This document shows, one piece after another, positions 46,880 through 59,869 of a stretch of DNA of 64,000 bases. The DNA lies in assembly GCF_024868665.1 (NCBI RefSeq), contig NC_079907.1:22492834-22556833 (forward strand), in the 5' to 3' direction. The position numbers and the translations under genes were made by a program. Every line of letters begins with the position of its first letter. The first letter of the stretch is position 1. The notes below the pieces were generated by a model. That model was not told the origin of the DNA. It did not search any database and saw nothing but the letters and a program-made list of their open reading frames with translations. The stretch is from Triplophysa rosa (lineage: Eukaryota; Chordata; Actinopteri; Cypriniformes; Nemacheilidae).

Positions 46880-49310
46880 ATATAATGTATGTGACAGATG
46901 GCTTCCAAAGCCCACACGTGTAGCCAAACCTTTACACTACACACACAGGCACTCATGCACCTCAGTGCTCCACCTCCCAAAGTGCAAGGTGAGCTAGTCT
47001 GAGAAGTAAATGAACCTGAGGCAACAGGTGTTTGTTTGGTACAGAACTGTAACATTACCTGTTAAAACCCCTCTCCCCTCCACACACACAATTCACTCTT
47101 CTATTGAGTTGTCTGTTTCAAATGGCTGTTGGTTACATTTACACAGTGCATGTTTGTGTATAATGAGTAGTCGGTCACATCTTTTATTAGGCCTAACTTA
47201 CTTGTTTCCACTTTATGTTCTATGATCTTGCTGTATTCGTGTTTTGTACTGTGGAGTGTGTTTGTGTCTTCTGTTTCTGTGTCCTGTGTCCTGTGTGTGT
47301 TGTCAGATTTAAGCAAGGGAACGTCTTCTCGTCTATATTTTCAAAGTATTGATCCACCACAGAAGACAGAACATTCTTTTATAATTCACTGCAGGCTTTA
47401 ATGTTTTATTTTATTTTAAGTGGTTTCTCAATTTACCTGTTTTCTAACAGAATTAGTATAATTCCTGCTAAGATAGGCCCAAATGCGCCCTTTGACCCAT
47501 CAACAATCCCATCTGTGTGGCCTGTCTGCTATTTAAAACAACACAGTCACAACTGAAGACATATGTTTCCATTAAACTTCTTTTCACTTAAACCACGTGA
47601 TTCACTCTTCAGTGTGGAAACATGTGAGAGTGTATGGTAAAAGCATGAGGAAGTATGAATAATCTGTCGTTCCATTGCTTTTTGGACAAACAGTTTCTTT
47701 AACCATCACAATTATACATTCTGTTCATGTAATCACATTTATTCAGTTAAAATCAGAAAAACACCCACCACCATCTCTTAAATTCATGCATATTTTAATT
47801 TGGCAAGGCAATTTCAAAATATTGTCACCTTGGAATTATAAGGTTCTAACTGCATTTTGAGCAGTTTTTAGATACTGCGCTTAAAGGTTTTTGCATGCTA
47901 CATAAAAAAATGATATAGGGAACAAGTCACTTTCGTACTTAAAAGACAGAGACCATAAATGTATTCTCAATGTACAGTGCATCCGGAAAGTATTCACAGT
48001 GCTTCACTTTTTCCACATTTTGTTGTTACATGTGATTTTTTCCTTTTTTGTTTTTAATTTTCAAACAAACTTCTTTCACGTTGTCATTATAGAGTATTGT
48101 TTGTAGAATTTTCCATTTTAATGGTTTAATCCATTAATCCATTTGACCAACAGGTCAAATGCAGAACATTCTAATCCTAAAACATAACTTTGTGCTTGGA
48201 ATTCGAAGGTTCTATTCTTTGACCTTTAAGGCTTAAATTTGAAAACATTTTAAGTATTTAAGACATTTAAAGAATTATTTAAAAAAGAAAAATGTAGAAA
48301 AAATAGGGATTGAAGAAACTAAACCTTTTTTATCCTTTTGTGTGCATTCCATGTTCTGATGAACTCACAAATATAGAACCCAGTTAGAGTTTGAGTTGAT
48401 AGAAGCTTTTATTTTTCTAAAAAAAGTCAATAAGTCAAAGTCAATAAGAATGTGTGAACAACTTAATGACCAATAATGTCAATGATAGAACCTTATAATT
48501 CATAGGTGATGAAATATCTGCTCTGCTGTCTATAAAGGGTTTAAAACTGTGACGTCTATGCCTGTTGATCATTTTATCGAAGGCGGCTGTCAGCGGATTT
48601 CTGAATTGAAGTAGTGATTGCCTACACCTGCTCATCATTTCCTGTTGTTGTGTTTTTATAGTTTATACTTACTCTCTGCATCACTTTTGTGAAGTCTTGT
48701 CTGTAATCACCGCAGTAGTTTCCACAATCATTCCTGTCTGTCGTGGCTCATTTGAGTCATGACTGCATATCTCATAACTGTGTTTTTAGATTGTATGATT
48801 TGAATTTTTTCTTTTGAGATTGTCTTGTGATTCAGTATTTTGATTTATTAGCCACCAATTCTGTGTTGCTCATTAAAATGCACATAGATTCCAAACGGAG
48901 TGTCTCTGTTAGATATATTACAGAACTACACATAGGCCATCTCACAATATTTTTGTGATTTGTTTAACATTATACAAGGATAGCAATGAGATAACTGGTG
49001 TTCAATATGTTTATATCAGGAGGCACAGGTTTTCTTATACATTAATTAAATTGTTAAGGCTCAAAATTATGTTATTTTATCTCTTTGGTGAACCAAAATA
49101 TAGAATATTACAAAACCAATCATAATCGAAAATGCAGTGTATTGGGGTTGTCATGTCAACACATGATGAAAAAATTGCTTATAGTAAGCTTATGATAAGA
49201 ACTTTTAATCCTAATACAATGTATTAAGCTTTTGCATACAACTCATTTACACTGGTTTTGCTCAAGAATGATTCTTCAAATCATGTGGCTTGTTGAGGGA
49301 AGTTGTACTA
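46880..49310. other. Gene-free stretch with a Tc1-type end
   Basis: AGTGCATCCGGAAAGTATTC and then ACAGTGCTTCACTTTTTCCA at about 47978-48022 are the terminus of a common fish Tc1-like repeat. The rest is AT-rich without recognisable exons. Confidence 0.5.
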
Positions 49311-49315
49311 TCATA

Positions 49316-50342
49316 TGTCATGATCCTGTCCTTCTCGTCTGGTGCTTTCTGGTTTTTTGGACAGGGTCATGACAGTACCATGTCTTCTGTCTTTGTTGCG
49401 TTCTGTGTGGAGACATGTGGCCTTTGTTATGAGATTGCGCCACGTGTCCTCCTGTCGCGTGTTTTGGCTTTCAGTCCCGGTCTGGCGGCAGTGCCGGCTT
49501 CCAGTTCCTGTCGGGCGGCAGTGCCGGTTCCCAGTTCCTGTCTGGCACTAGCACCAGTGTCCAGTCCCGGTCCATTGGCAACGCCGGCTTCCAGTTCATG
49601 TCCGGATGCAGTGCCGGTTTCCGGTCCTGGTCCAGACTTGGCAGCACTCCAGACGGCAGTCCAGTCGGCGGTCCAGCGGGTGATCCAGCTGGCAGTCCAG
49701 CCGGTACTCCAGCCGGCTATCCAGCCGGCAGTCCGGTCGGCAGCCCAGCCGGCATTTCCCCTGTTGACATTCCCCTCAGCATCTGTCTCTCTAGGACACT
49801 TTCCCCAATCTTCCCCAGCCACCCCTAACCCTGCCCCTACCGCCCCTCCCCGCTTTTCGAAGCGAGCCCCAGTCCCTCCTAAGCCACCTTCTTCATTCCC
49901 GCCCATACCTAGTCTCCCCAATTTTGGGCAACCCATTTCCTCTCCCCCCTCCCATTAATATTATTTTTGTTAAATCACCCCAACCCCTTTATAGTTGCCT
50001 TCATGTTACCCCTCCTCTGTTGTATTGTTTGTTTGTTTTGTTTGTCTTCATACCTGTCTGTCTTGCCCCGCTAATTTGGGGCAGGGGGTACTGTCATGAT
50101 CCTGTCCTTCTCGTCTGGTGCTTTCTGTTTTTTTTGGACAGTGTCGTGACAGTGCCGTGCTTGTGTCTTTGTTGCGTTCTGTGTGGAGACACGTGGCCTT
50201 TGTTACACACATGGGTTCCTGTCTGAGTTTCACGACAATCACAGATTTGTGTCTGGTGGATGAAATGGGTAAACAAATCCCATGGACCTACATTAAAGGT
50301 GGGACCAGATATCATATTTATGGATTGTAGGGTTCATGGAGA
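49316..50342 (+). mobile_element. LTR retrotransposon remnant (two LTR-like direct repeats)
   Basis: TGTCATGATCCTGTCCTTCT opens two direct copies, from about 49316 and from 50094, each continuing for about 125 bp through GTTGCGTTCTGTGTGGAGAC. Before the second copy is the purine tract GGGGCAGGGGGTAC, as expected for the polypurine tract beside a 3' LTR. Between them is a GC-rich, Ala/Pro/Ser-rich minisatellite-like block (CAGTTCCTGTC and CCAGCCGGC units) and a proline-rich region, with no gag, protease or RT domain. An internally deleted, Ty3/Gypsy-like remnant is likely. Confidence 0.5.
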
Positions 50343-53095
50343 TTGCACTCATTTGCCAATAAGCAACCATCTAGCAACCAACCGCATACAGTAGCAACAC
50401 CCTGTAAACTATGTAAAATTCTGAAAGTTATTACCCAATCATATCTTAGGTATAATCTGCTTGGAAAGTTCATATTTACTAGTTATCACCTTTAAAGCAA
50501 TCACTAACCAGTTATACCAGACTTAACCTTAAGATCCTCATCCTATAACATCCACCCAGAATTCCATTCTCCTAACAGCTCTGAATGAGAGCTCTGATTC
50601 CTGTTTAATGGGACTCTATTTCAGGAACTAGAGTAGGTCATGTTTTTCTTCTTCTTCCTTCAGATTTCCAGTCCCATAAGAATTCATTTTTAGGACAGCT
50701 CTTACTAGAAGGAGGATTCCTCAAGGTATCCTGGACAACAGTCCAGGATGGGGAAATCTACCCCACAGCAACCCAGGAAGGAAAACACATCTGGGAGAAA
50801 GACTGGTTACCTCTGATGCCTTTGGTCCATACAATGTGACATGTCAGAGTGCCCCTCATTGCATTCAATATATATCATATTAATTATACCTTCAAAATGA
50901 TGTATGGAGAGTAATTGCAGAGGCTGCAATCTCTGGCATATGCCGGGGGTATCATACCCATCTCCTCTCCAGTAACCAAATATCAGTCAAACCGTTGGCA
51001 TGCCCTGAAGATGAGGTCAAAGAACCGTGATCAGGTTCATGCATGTCCATCTCTCAGCCCAAGTTTAACGTTAAAGGGTCATTCATTCTCATGTGTTATT
51101 TCCTGCAGTTGTTTAACTGATCACCTGATTACAATCACATTTACTTTTGGTAGACAAGATATTCAAAGTCCTTTACACAGCACACGTTTATCAGTATATG
51201 GTTTCCCTGCGTAACAAATTTTGTGACCTTGGGATAGTTAGGGCTTTACTCTACCATCTGAGCTATAGAAAGAGCCATCTTCATGCTCAGAAACACATTC
51301 ACTCGCATACATGACGGCCTGCAGATGTGCAGGAAGCTGTGAACTTTTTATTGGATCTCCAGAGTTAATCAGCACTGCTTGTTTAAAAGGCATTAGTATT
51401 TGGAAAAGAATACCAGATTTCTGTATATTCACTGTGCCGTATACATTAGATCCTGCATGGATCTTGTAAATTACTCCAAAATAATCATTAATCATTAGTT
51501 ATGTTTACATGCAACCAAATAATCTGTTTGTATTTGGATTTATGGTTTAGTTGGAATGGAATGTCTTTGGGTAAACATGTCAATCAATGCGACTGAGCTT
51601 AATCCCAATTTAAATTGGATTGAAAGGTCCTGAAATAACCTGATCAATAGGAGAAAATTAAGTTTGGAATGTTAGAATCTGAATTTTCTCAATCAAATAA
51701 AAAAAATACCTTGCATAGTGCAATGTTTTACACATCTTACACCTTAAATATTGTAAATCACATACAGTACTCACTGTATGTATATACTGTATGTTCATAC
51801 CATTACCAGAAGCAAAAACAGAATGTTGCACGTCTAAAAACTCCTTAAAGGGATAGTTCACCCCAAATAAAAGTTATTTCATCATTAACTCATTATTCCA
51901 AATACCAAACAACAATGACATTACTGAGATGTTTCTCAAAATATATTTGTTTGTTCCTTACATTATGTTGTCCCTTTGTTCCTATATTAACTATATAAAC
52001 ATAATACAAAGATTACGATATATTTAAAATATATAGAATAATACGTTGTTAAAATAGTACAATATTACAATATATTGAATAATACATAAGGAACTGGTTG
52101 CATTACATTGTCCAGTATATTCCCATATATTTTGTTTCGTAACGTATATTTTGAGTCGTAAACAGGTTTTAAACCACAGGTTTTAAATAAATGATAAATG
52201 ATAACGGAATTGTATTTTTGGGGTAAACTATCTCTTTAAGAATAATGCTCTCTCACATCAATCTTAACCTTTAGTCAGAGTTGAATTGAAAGCTGGCCGA
52301 CAGATGCTGTAAAGTCTTGCATGGAATATACATAAACATGCATATCAATATTTGATTTGGATTGTAATTTTAGGGTACATGAGTACAAAACGCAACTGGA
52401 TTACACTTATTGACAAAAATGAGTGCATGTAACATAGCTATGGTTACATGCAGGATCACTGCCAGAATTTACAGGACCTGCACAAAATCATAAGGCTTTT
52501 GTACAATTCAGTACAATATACAATAGGCCATCCAGATATTCATAAAATCAGCATACTGTGCAGAACATAGCGCTATTCTTTACATCACAAGAAAATAGTT
52601 TGGTAGTATGCAATTCCAAATACAACATTTCCAAGTGTGTGTGATGAGAATTTGCTTAAAATGTTATTTTTGCATATTTGTAAATGTGAGATATGCCGCG
52701 GATAAATATACATGGAGACAACCATTATAAATAATTGGTTGTGAATTCTGGTGACTGGCTTTCTGCACAGCTGCATGTCATTACGCTTGTGTGTGTGTAT
52801 TTGTCTAATGGACAGGGATGGTGAACAGTGAACAGTTTGATAAGGTTCAAGGATTTAATTCAGACAAATAAGCAGAATAAAAAAATACATTTGTAAAAAA
52901 AATTGTAAAATAAGGATCAGTTTGTCATTCTTTCATAAATTGTCATTGCTGTATATTTTTTGTCCTTTTTTCATTTGGTGAAACCAGGATATGAACCGTT
53001 TAAACACATGGGGTATAAAGAAAAATAACCAGACAGAAATGATGCTTACGTCTCAGAGATGGCCTTTTGTTTTCTATAAAGTTTTTGTAAAAACA
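50343..53095. other. Mostly unassigned, with a MITE copy and a possible orphan exon
   Basis: After a TTCTTCTTCCTTCAG acceptor at about 50663, an open frame reads FQSHKNSFLGQLLLEGGFLK and stops near 50840. A related upstream piece (50240-50330) reads VDEMGKQIPWTYIKGGTRYH. I do not recognise them. A palindromic MITE is at about 51846-52242. The rest is AT-rich. Confidence 0.4.
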
Positions 53096-53097
53096 AT

Positions 53098-54730
53098 ATG
53101 TGACCCTGGACATCAAACCAGTTTAATGGGTATATTTTTCAAAATTGAGATTTTTACATCATCTGAAAGCTGGATAAATAAGCTTTCCATTGATGTATGG
53201 TTTGTTAGGATTCAACAATATTTGGCCAAGATTTAAAACTCTGGAATCTGAGGTTGCAATCGCTTATTACTCCCACAAATAAAAATGTATACCTAATGAT
53301 TTTTGAAAATGGATAAAAGAAAAAATTGATAATTTTGACCCAAACAATGGGTCTCTTTCACTAATAATTGCGTAGATTTTTCGTATTTATACGCACATTT
53401 AAACCTCCCACGAAAACTTTCCACCTAATTCACAACATGTGAGTATGCACATGAATTTGTTCTTAACCTCGTCCTAATGTTAGTGAATTTTGAGTAGGCC
53501 TATTCTAAATGAGATATGCTGATATTCCAAAAATGAGATATTCCAAATGAGCGGCCTCTGCACGAGTTTATACATTTGCATAAAACACACCCATATTAGG
53601 GCTTTCCGACTAACCTTTCCTTTACCACCTGTCGTCACTTAAGTCAAAGTTACTCCAGGGCTGCGTTCAGCCCCCCACAAAACGTTCCAAAACATTTTTA
53701 AACGAAACGGTGGTGCGGTTGAACACCCTGTTGTGATGACGCAAGAGTTGAACTATGGCAGCTGAGAAGGCTTTTTGAAGAATTTTCAGAGCCTGATGAA
53801 ATCGGAATAAATACGTGTTTAATACTGCAACATACATCTCTTCTAATATCTTCAATTGTTGCGTATACCGGGCTGCAGCGGACACATTTAGACGACTTTA
53901 CTTGGACCCATTGTGCGAGCTGTCTCTTTAATACCGCGTGGGTTATATACCTGTACATGTTGCTGCTGATTGGGCTGACATTCTTGACACGCCCACCAAA
54001 CAAGAGAAAACACATCTCAAACCCTGTTGCACACCGTTGTAAACCGTTTCCAGGAAACTTGTCGTTCAAACCGGAAACCGTAGCAAAACGTTGCGCACCG
54101 GTTTGAGTTTGAACATGCCCCAGGCAACCCCGTGTGACGCTGTCTACAGACGCGCTCTTGCAAGTAATTCAGAGTGCACAGTTCTCAAAGTCAGTTCATA
54201 CACAATAAAACACCTTTGATACAGACACGCAGTTTAAAGAGTTCTCGTTAGCCGGCTGTAAAAGCGCTGTTACTCAGAGAAACCTCGCAGCTCCAGCTAT
54301 AGTCTAACGCAGCTTTTCTTACTCTTTCACTGTATATCATAAATAATTTTAAAAGTAAATATACATCTACGCGTAATTATATATATATATATATATATAC
54401 ACACAATATCTGTACATATAGTATATTATTTAAAGTATGTAACTATTATCCTAAAATGAAACATACATTTTGTCATTTTGTCTTAGAGAGAGAGAGAGAG
54501 AGAGAGAGACGTTTTGCGTACATGTGCTTTCAACTGTTCCTATCTTTGCTCTTATATTTAGAATCAATTTTGTGAATCATGATTTGGTCGTGAAAACGTT
54601 CGTAAGCAGATTTCACGCACAAATGTGTGCGTAGGCATGCTAAGTGAATGAGACCCAATGTCTTGTTGGCTATTTCCACAAATATTCCCGAGCTACTCAA
54701 GACTGGTTTTGTGATGCAGGGTCACATATA
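53098..54730. mobile_element. MITE split by a nested 1.3 kb TIR element
   Basis: The outer MITE has inverted ends TATGTGACCCTGGACATCAA and CAGGGTCACATATA, a very common fish family. Its body is interrupted after 53348 and resumes at 54657. The insert (53349-54656) has ends GGGTCTCTTTCACT and AGTGAATGAGACCC and is flanked by AAT on both sides, a 3 bp duplication as in PIF/Harbinger elements. A further block (about 53655-54121) with GGGCTGCGTTCA and TTGAACATGCCCC ends looks like a third, hAT-like layer. Confidence 0.7.
54379..54510. repeat. (TA)n and (GA)n short tandem repeats
   Basis: TATATATATA run at about 54379-54400 and a GA run at about 54485-54509, inside the nested element. Confidence 0.8.
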
Positions 54731-56870
54731 TCGATGAAATGACTAAAGTCTGCCATCACTAGGAGATGTTGCCATGTTGGCACTCTAAACAGATAACACG
54801 TTCAAGCAAACAGAAAAAACCTTCTGGATTCTTTTCAGGACTTCAGGACCGAAGCAGAAGATCCAGCATATGCATGACCAGCAAAGCATTTCTGTCTTTC
54901 ACTGTTAATATGAACCATTTATGTAATGCAAATAATTTTTGTTGTATTCAAATAAATGCATAAACGCTTCTGAACCATGTGTGTAACTCCTGATGTGAGA
55001 TGACCACAGCTCTCTTCCAAAACCTAGTGAGCTGTTTACAGTTTACCAATTGAAATTAATTTTATCCTCATATTCCCTGTTCATTCCAATAGGATTTGTT
55101 GCTAGCATGCTGTTAAGATAACAACATGACCTTCAACAAACGAACAAAGCACAGTAAAATAAAGCAATCAGTAATAACATTGACTTAAAGGCGGGGTGTC
55201 CGATTTCTCTTAGCCGTTGTTGATGTTCAAATCACCAAAACAAACACACCCCTACACCCATCTGTCGCTTTCGTCAGCGCTCGGCTCGACTAATGTCCGT
55301 CCTGTGCACTGTGCACCTTACTGCTGATTGGCTACAAGGTTGTTTTGGTACTCGGCCCGACTCAGTTGTCTAAAGCGTAATTCGGATATCGGTTACCCCG
55401 CCTTTAACAATGTTTATCAATACTTCATTACCAGACTGATCTTGTAAAAATAACTATTTTATGAGATGCATTGGGAAATCTTAATTTTTGTAAAAAAGCA
55501 ATATTGAAGAGTGACCCCAAAACCTAACCGTCACTGGCGCAGATAGTACTAAAACATAGCTACTAATGATAGTGTATGAATTTAAACAAATAAGCCACTT
55601 CGTATAACGGAAGCCTGTCCACAGATAAATAATTTATAATAAACACTGAAAAATTCTATAAAAAGTAGAATTTTCAGCTTTATGATGACTTTAAAATGAT
55701 GCCTAGGCAGGTATCTCACTTGGTTTTGGAGTTTCTGTGTAATTTCAAGAAATTGAAAGGGTTAACATGGATATCACTTGTAAGATATTAAATCATAGAC
55801 AGAACATTTAGATGAGTTTTGACTTTTTAATTTATCTTGGCAGAGTTCTGTATTATTCTTGCTGGCACTCTACATAAGAAACAGCACAATCACACAGTAT
55901 TTGATGTGACATACTAAGATCACGATTCACTTTAACAGCACAAACCTTTCCTGTGGTGGTCAACATCATCTCATTATTTTTAAACATCAAAAGTCATGAA
56001 ACATTTCAGCAATAATTGTGAAAGTCAACCGAGTGCCCCTGTGGTATTTTCTCTTGAAACAGCTTTAACAGTGATTTATATTACAGTGATTGGTCACGAA
56101 AATAACAAGCCAACCTGCTTATTGCTTCTAGGTCCCGACATCATTGTCGCTGCAGAGCCTCACAAGGAAAACAACTCACTGCTCCCTCAAACCAGGGGAT
56201 ATCGAAGCAAACTAAAATGAGTTTTACTTTTGCAGTCTGTGTACTAAGAGACCTGTAAAATCATTGATGCATGCAAGATCGTGTGGCTCGGTAAAATTTT
56301 GAGATCACCTTTAGGGACAACAACAGTACACTTTGTAAATGCCCTGAAGGATGGGTGCTCTACGCTCCGTGCATTGCCTGCCAAATGGGCGTCTGACTAA
56401 AAACGAAGCACAACAACTTCTCCTTTTAAAGCGTGCAGAGCAGACAGACCTCTTAGTCAAGATACACTTGAAGCTCGGCCATTTCTGAATCAATTATTTA
56501 TCTGGATTAGATTAGATGGCCCCTATGATTTTGCTCTGTTTTTCTCCAGCCATCTCTATCTGCAGGTCTCCACAAAAAGACATCTTGTCTGTGGTTGGTC
56601 TCTGTCTCAGCATTAAATGTTTCACATGGCCCCATTGTGGATGTTTTCACTTCATTGACCAACAAGCGTCCTGTTACAAATCCATCCTGGTTCTTTGGTC
56701 GGGTACTCGCCAGTCCTGAGAAGCGCCTTAAACTACGTGGTTGATGAGCTACAAAGCCTTCTTGGTTTTTCCAGGAGGGAGGGTTAGGAGATTTTAACTT
56801 ATGCAGCTTTTTTACCCACTATGCCCTTTGCCTTTAGGCAACCTGAGTAGCTTCCTCCACATGAGCACAT
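54731..56870. other. Gene-free spacer containing one TTAA MITE
   Basis: No conserved exon detected in the frames at 54766-54963, 55996-56220 or 56516-56719. Contents other than the MITE at 55185-55407 are unremarkable AT-rich sequence. Confidence 0.5.
55185..55407. mobile_element. Short TTAA-flanked MITE
   Basis: 223 bp, TTAA at 55185-55188 and 55404-55407. Left AAGGCGGGGTGTCCGAT; reverse complement of the right AAGGCGGGGTAACCGAT. Same target preference as the elements at 1071, 20170, 38287 and 61833, with a different sequence. Confidence 0.75.
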
Positions 56871-56879
56871 GGCCTGATG

Positions 56880-57680
56880 CTATACCACAGTGCTGATGGT
56901 GGAAGACTCCTCAGACTTGCCCTGCCTGCTGGGCAGAGACTTGAGATACTCCAGGTGACGCCTGGCATCTTCCTGATTGTGTCTCACATAGTAGACCAGG
57001 TAGGAGATGACCATGGTGAACCATCCAAACATGGTCACCAACATGGCCACATCCGTGGTCTTTTTGAGCACCACACACAGGTCCAGGTCTTTGGCCAGCA
57101 GGAAGGGCACACCTTGGGCTCCAGAGTCAGCAGGTTCAGAGGTCTGGCAGATGATACCAGTCAAAGACATGGGCTCCAGGTCCAGGTGCGGAAGGGCCGT
57201 CTGTAGCCGACAGTCACAGTGCCAGGGGTTTCCAGTGAGGTTGGATCTCGCTTTAACGCCTTCAAAGGCATCCGGGTCCAGTGTTGTGAGCTGGTTGGAT
57301 GAGAGGTCCAGGAACTGTAGCGAGGCTGCTAGGCCTCGAAAAGCTCCAGGTTCAAGCAGAGCTAATTCATTATGGGAAAGATCCAGTTCCGCCAGCAGTG
57401 GAAGATCATGAAAAGCATTGGCGGGGATGCTGGTCAAAAGGTTGTAGTCCAGGTAGAGGTGTCGTGTGTCATTGGGAATGTCCTGAGGGATCTAGGTAAG
57501 ACCCAGGTTGCTACAACGCATGGTTTTACCACCGTACAAGCCCTCGCTGTCGGAACAGTAACAGCGTTTGGAGCAGGAAGTCGCGGCGTGATGGAAACAC
57601 AGTGTCATCAGTACCAAGCTGTGGAAGAGCAACCACATAACCACGGAGTGACGAAGCAGCAAACCTGAGGGTAGCGGCAT
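56880..57680 (-). pseudogene. lrrc3c: LRRC3C-like leucine-rich-repeat membrane protein with an in-frame stop
   Basis: Single-exon frame of 267 codons, as usual for the LRRC3 family (about 260-275 aa). Order: signal peptide (residues 1-33), cysteine-rich LRR N-cap (CSKRCYCSDSEGLYGGKTMRC-like), three LRRs (HLYLDYNLLTSIP, LAELDLSHNELALLE, LQFLDLSSNQLTTLD), LRR C-cap (NPWHCDCRL) and one transmembrane helix (MLVTMFGWFTMVISYLVYYV). A conserved cytoplasmic tail follows (RHNQEDARRHLEYLKSLPSR). Codon 63 is TAG (57492-57494), between LGLT and IPQDIP, where relatives carry a glutamate; a single G-to-T change would explain it. Everything else is open to the natural end. In human LRRC3C lies beside CSF3 and MED24, which supports this paralogue over LRRC3 or LRRC3B. 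Pseudogene, polymorphism or assembly error cannot be separated here. Confidence 0.8.
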
Positions 57681-58087
57681 TGTTGGACAGCTGGCATAAT
57701 CACTTTAGATTGTTGCCTGTGCTGTAAGCATGTAGGGGGCTGTATCCAACATCAAGATCCCCCACAGCCTCTGATTCTGGAAGATTGAAGAACACAGTCA
57801 ATTAATTGGAAGTATCTAATTGTTTAATGTAAAAGACTTACAATCAGTGCTGGAAATGGCTAAAATTCACTCGGGGGACTCTAGTTGGGGAGATGCAGAA
57901 AATGCAACTTTATGTGCGTATGAAATACATTTTGGAGATGTTTGGAGGCTTTTTCACAGATCCCTAGATGGAAATCCCCTACATTTTAAGAGTGAGTTCT
58001 GCCTCCCACTCCTTTGACTCCATTAACCGAGTTCCCCCCATTTCCAACCCTGCTTATAATGCCATTGTGCTTAAGGCTTATTTACAC

Positions 58088-58389
58088 CAGGGGTGTCCAA
58101 TCCTGCTCCTGGAAGACCACTATCCTGAAGACTTTTGCTGGTAGGCGGAAACACCCTTCACACAGGCAATCCTCCGAAGGCTAGACCTTCCCATTTAGGA
58201 ATTCCATTGAACAGCCTTCAAAGGCTTGGCCTCTGAACACTACAACCTTCAAAAATTCAGCTCTTGAATTGGGGTGCAATCTCCACAGTTTGCTAAGTAA
58301 ACTTGAATTAGATGGTTCAGGTATGTTTAATTTGGGTTGGAGCTATACTCTGCAGGACAGCGGCCATCCAACAGGATTGGAAACCCCTG
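58088..58389. mobile_element. hAT MITE with perfect 8 bp target duplication
   Basis: 302 bp with ends CAGGGGTGTCCAATCCTG and CAGGATTGGAAACCCCTG, flanked by ATTTACAC on both sides (58080-58087 and 58390-58397). Confidence 0.85.
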
Positions 58390-58538
58390 ATTTACACCAT
58401 GGAGTATTAAGGCAGGCCAAAAAATTAAATATTTAAATATAAAAAATGTCATTAAAAACAAAACAGTATTGTGTGAATATATCAATGATATAAATGTGCT
58501 TTGTGTTTGGCCATTAGGTTCTTAAAGGATTCTGCAAA

Positions 58539-59867
58539 TTGACCCTTCGCCTGGAGTTTGATTGACAGGCGACCGGACCAATCATAGCGCCGATATTGTG
58601 CGCCCCCCCCGTTGCTATTCGCCATTTTGTCCGAAAATCAAACCATAGAGTTTAACCGGCCGTGCATTATGCGGTTTTTAAAAGTCCTTCGCGATTGTTG
58701 CTGGCCGTCACACTGTGTGAAGATGATTCCAGCTAAAAGTCATGTCACTGTGGAATCTTAGTTGTCATAATGTACAACAAAACAGACTCATACAAGAAGA
58801 CTTGTCCGGAGTTTTACCTCATAGACTGACTGTCATATGATCCGCGCTGAAGGACTGCACCTCATCAACACTGCCAGAATTGAGTAAAATTTGATCTTTA
58901 TGGTCATAATCACAGTTTCACCCATTGCCTAAACGTGTCAGAAACCAATGGCGCCATCCAGACGTTATGTTGTTACAGCAAGCAAGTTAGGCTAGAGCTT
59001 CGATCTTTATTTTGTTTACTTCATGCCAAGTCACTTTCACATCCTGAACATATACTTTAAATGCATATTACAGACTTTCCTATTGCTTTTGGCTGAAATA
59101 CACATCATTTTTTCCAGAAATGATTATTTCATGATAAATTCTAGCTGTGTCTCGTTTCGTAAGGCTGCATCCCTGTGTCCTCCAGAGGTATCGTCCTCTA
59201 AAGGATGCGGTATATGGAGGATTCTCAACTTAGAATTGAACGAGACGTCCTTCGTAGGACATACTGGCAGAAAAGGAAACAGGAAGTACCACGTTGCTAT
59301 GACAACATTTTGCACTCGAACACCTGTCAAATTAATTAAAATGATTTCTACATGATTTTAAGAGGTAACACATTGGTTACTTTCTACCCTAAGCAATGCC
59401 AAAAAATTTGCCTTACTTTTTTAAAACGTTTAAAAATCACTAAACACTTGTAAACTTATTTACTACAAATGCCTGCTAAGATTCAAAAAACGTGACACAA
59501 ATTGTAAACTGTTCACATTTAAACTCCACAGATTTGATTGAATGTGCAGCTGCTGCCGTTTATTCAACACACGTTTATTTAACAGACGTTGGCCGAAGCA
59601 AAGAATTGTGGGTTATCTCTAGCAACTAAGGATACACCTCATGTGTCCTCCGAATTCTCGTGAAAGAAGGTCGCATTAGAAGGGTGCCTACAGAGTGTCC
59701 TACCTGCTTTTATGAAACGAGACAGCCTCGATGACGTAACAAGCTTCAAATGAGACCTCCGGAGGACGCAGCCTTCCCAAACGAGACACAGCCATACTTT
59801 AGTGCAGTGGGAGCGCTTGGGCTGGTGTCGGACATAGCAAAAGGGGGCGGGCTTTGCGAAGGGTCAA
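58539..59867. mobile_element. TIR element with a second MITE nested inside
   Basis: Outer ends TTGACCCTTCGC (58539-58550) and GCGAAGGGTCAA (59856-59867) are perfect inverted 12-mers. Inside, 59144-59792 has its own inverted ends GCTGTGTCTCGTTTCGTAAG and CTTCCCAAACGAGACACAGC. An extra internal AAACGAGACAGCC at about 59716 suggests a rearranged or double terminus. Confidence 0.65.
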
Positions 59868-59869
59868 TT

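Noticed and set aside
49290..49958. 222-residue Ala/Pro/Ser-rich protein
   Set aside because: GC-rich repeat units between LTR-like copies keep several frames open at once on both strands; no domain is present.
53698..54069. 123-residue minus-strand frame
   Set aside because: It lies wholly inside nested MITE sequence with inverted ends and shows no domain.
57007..57411. Plus-strand frame of 134 codons
   Set aside because: It is the antisense shadow of the LRRC3C reading frame.
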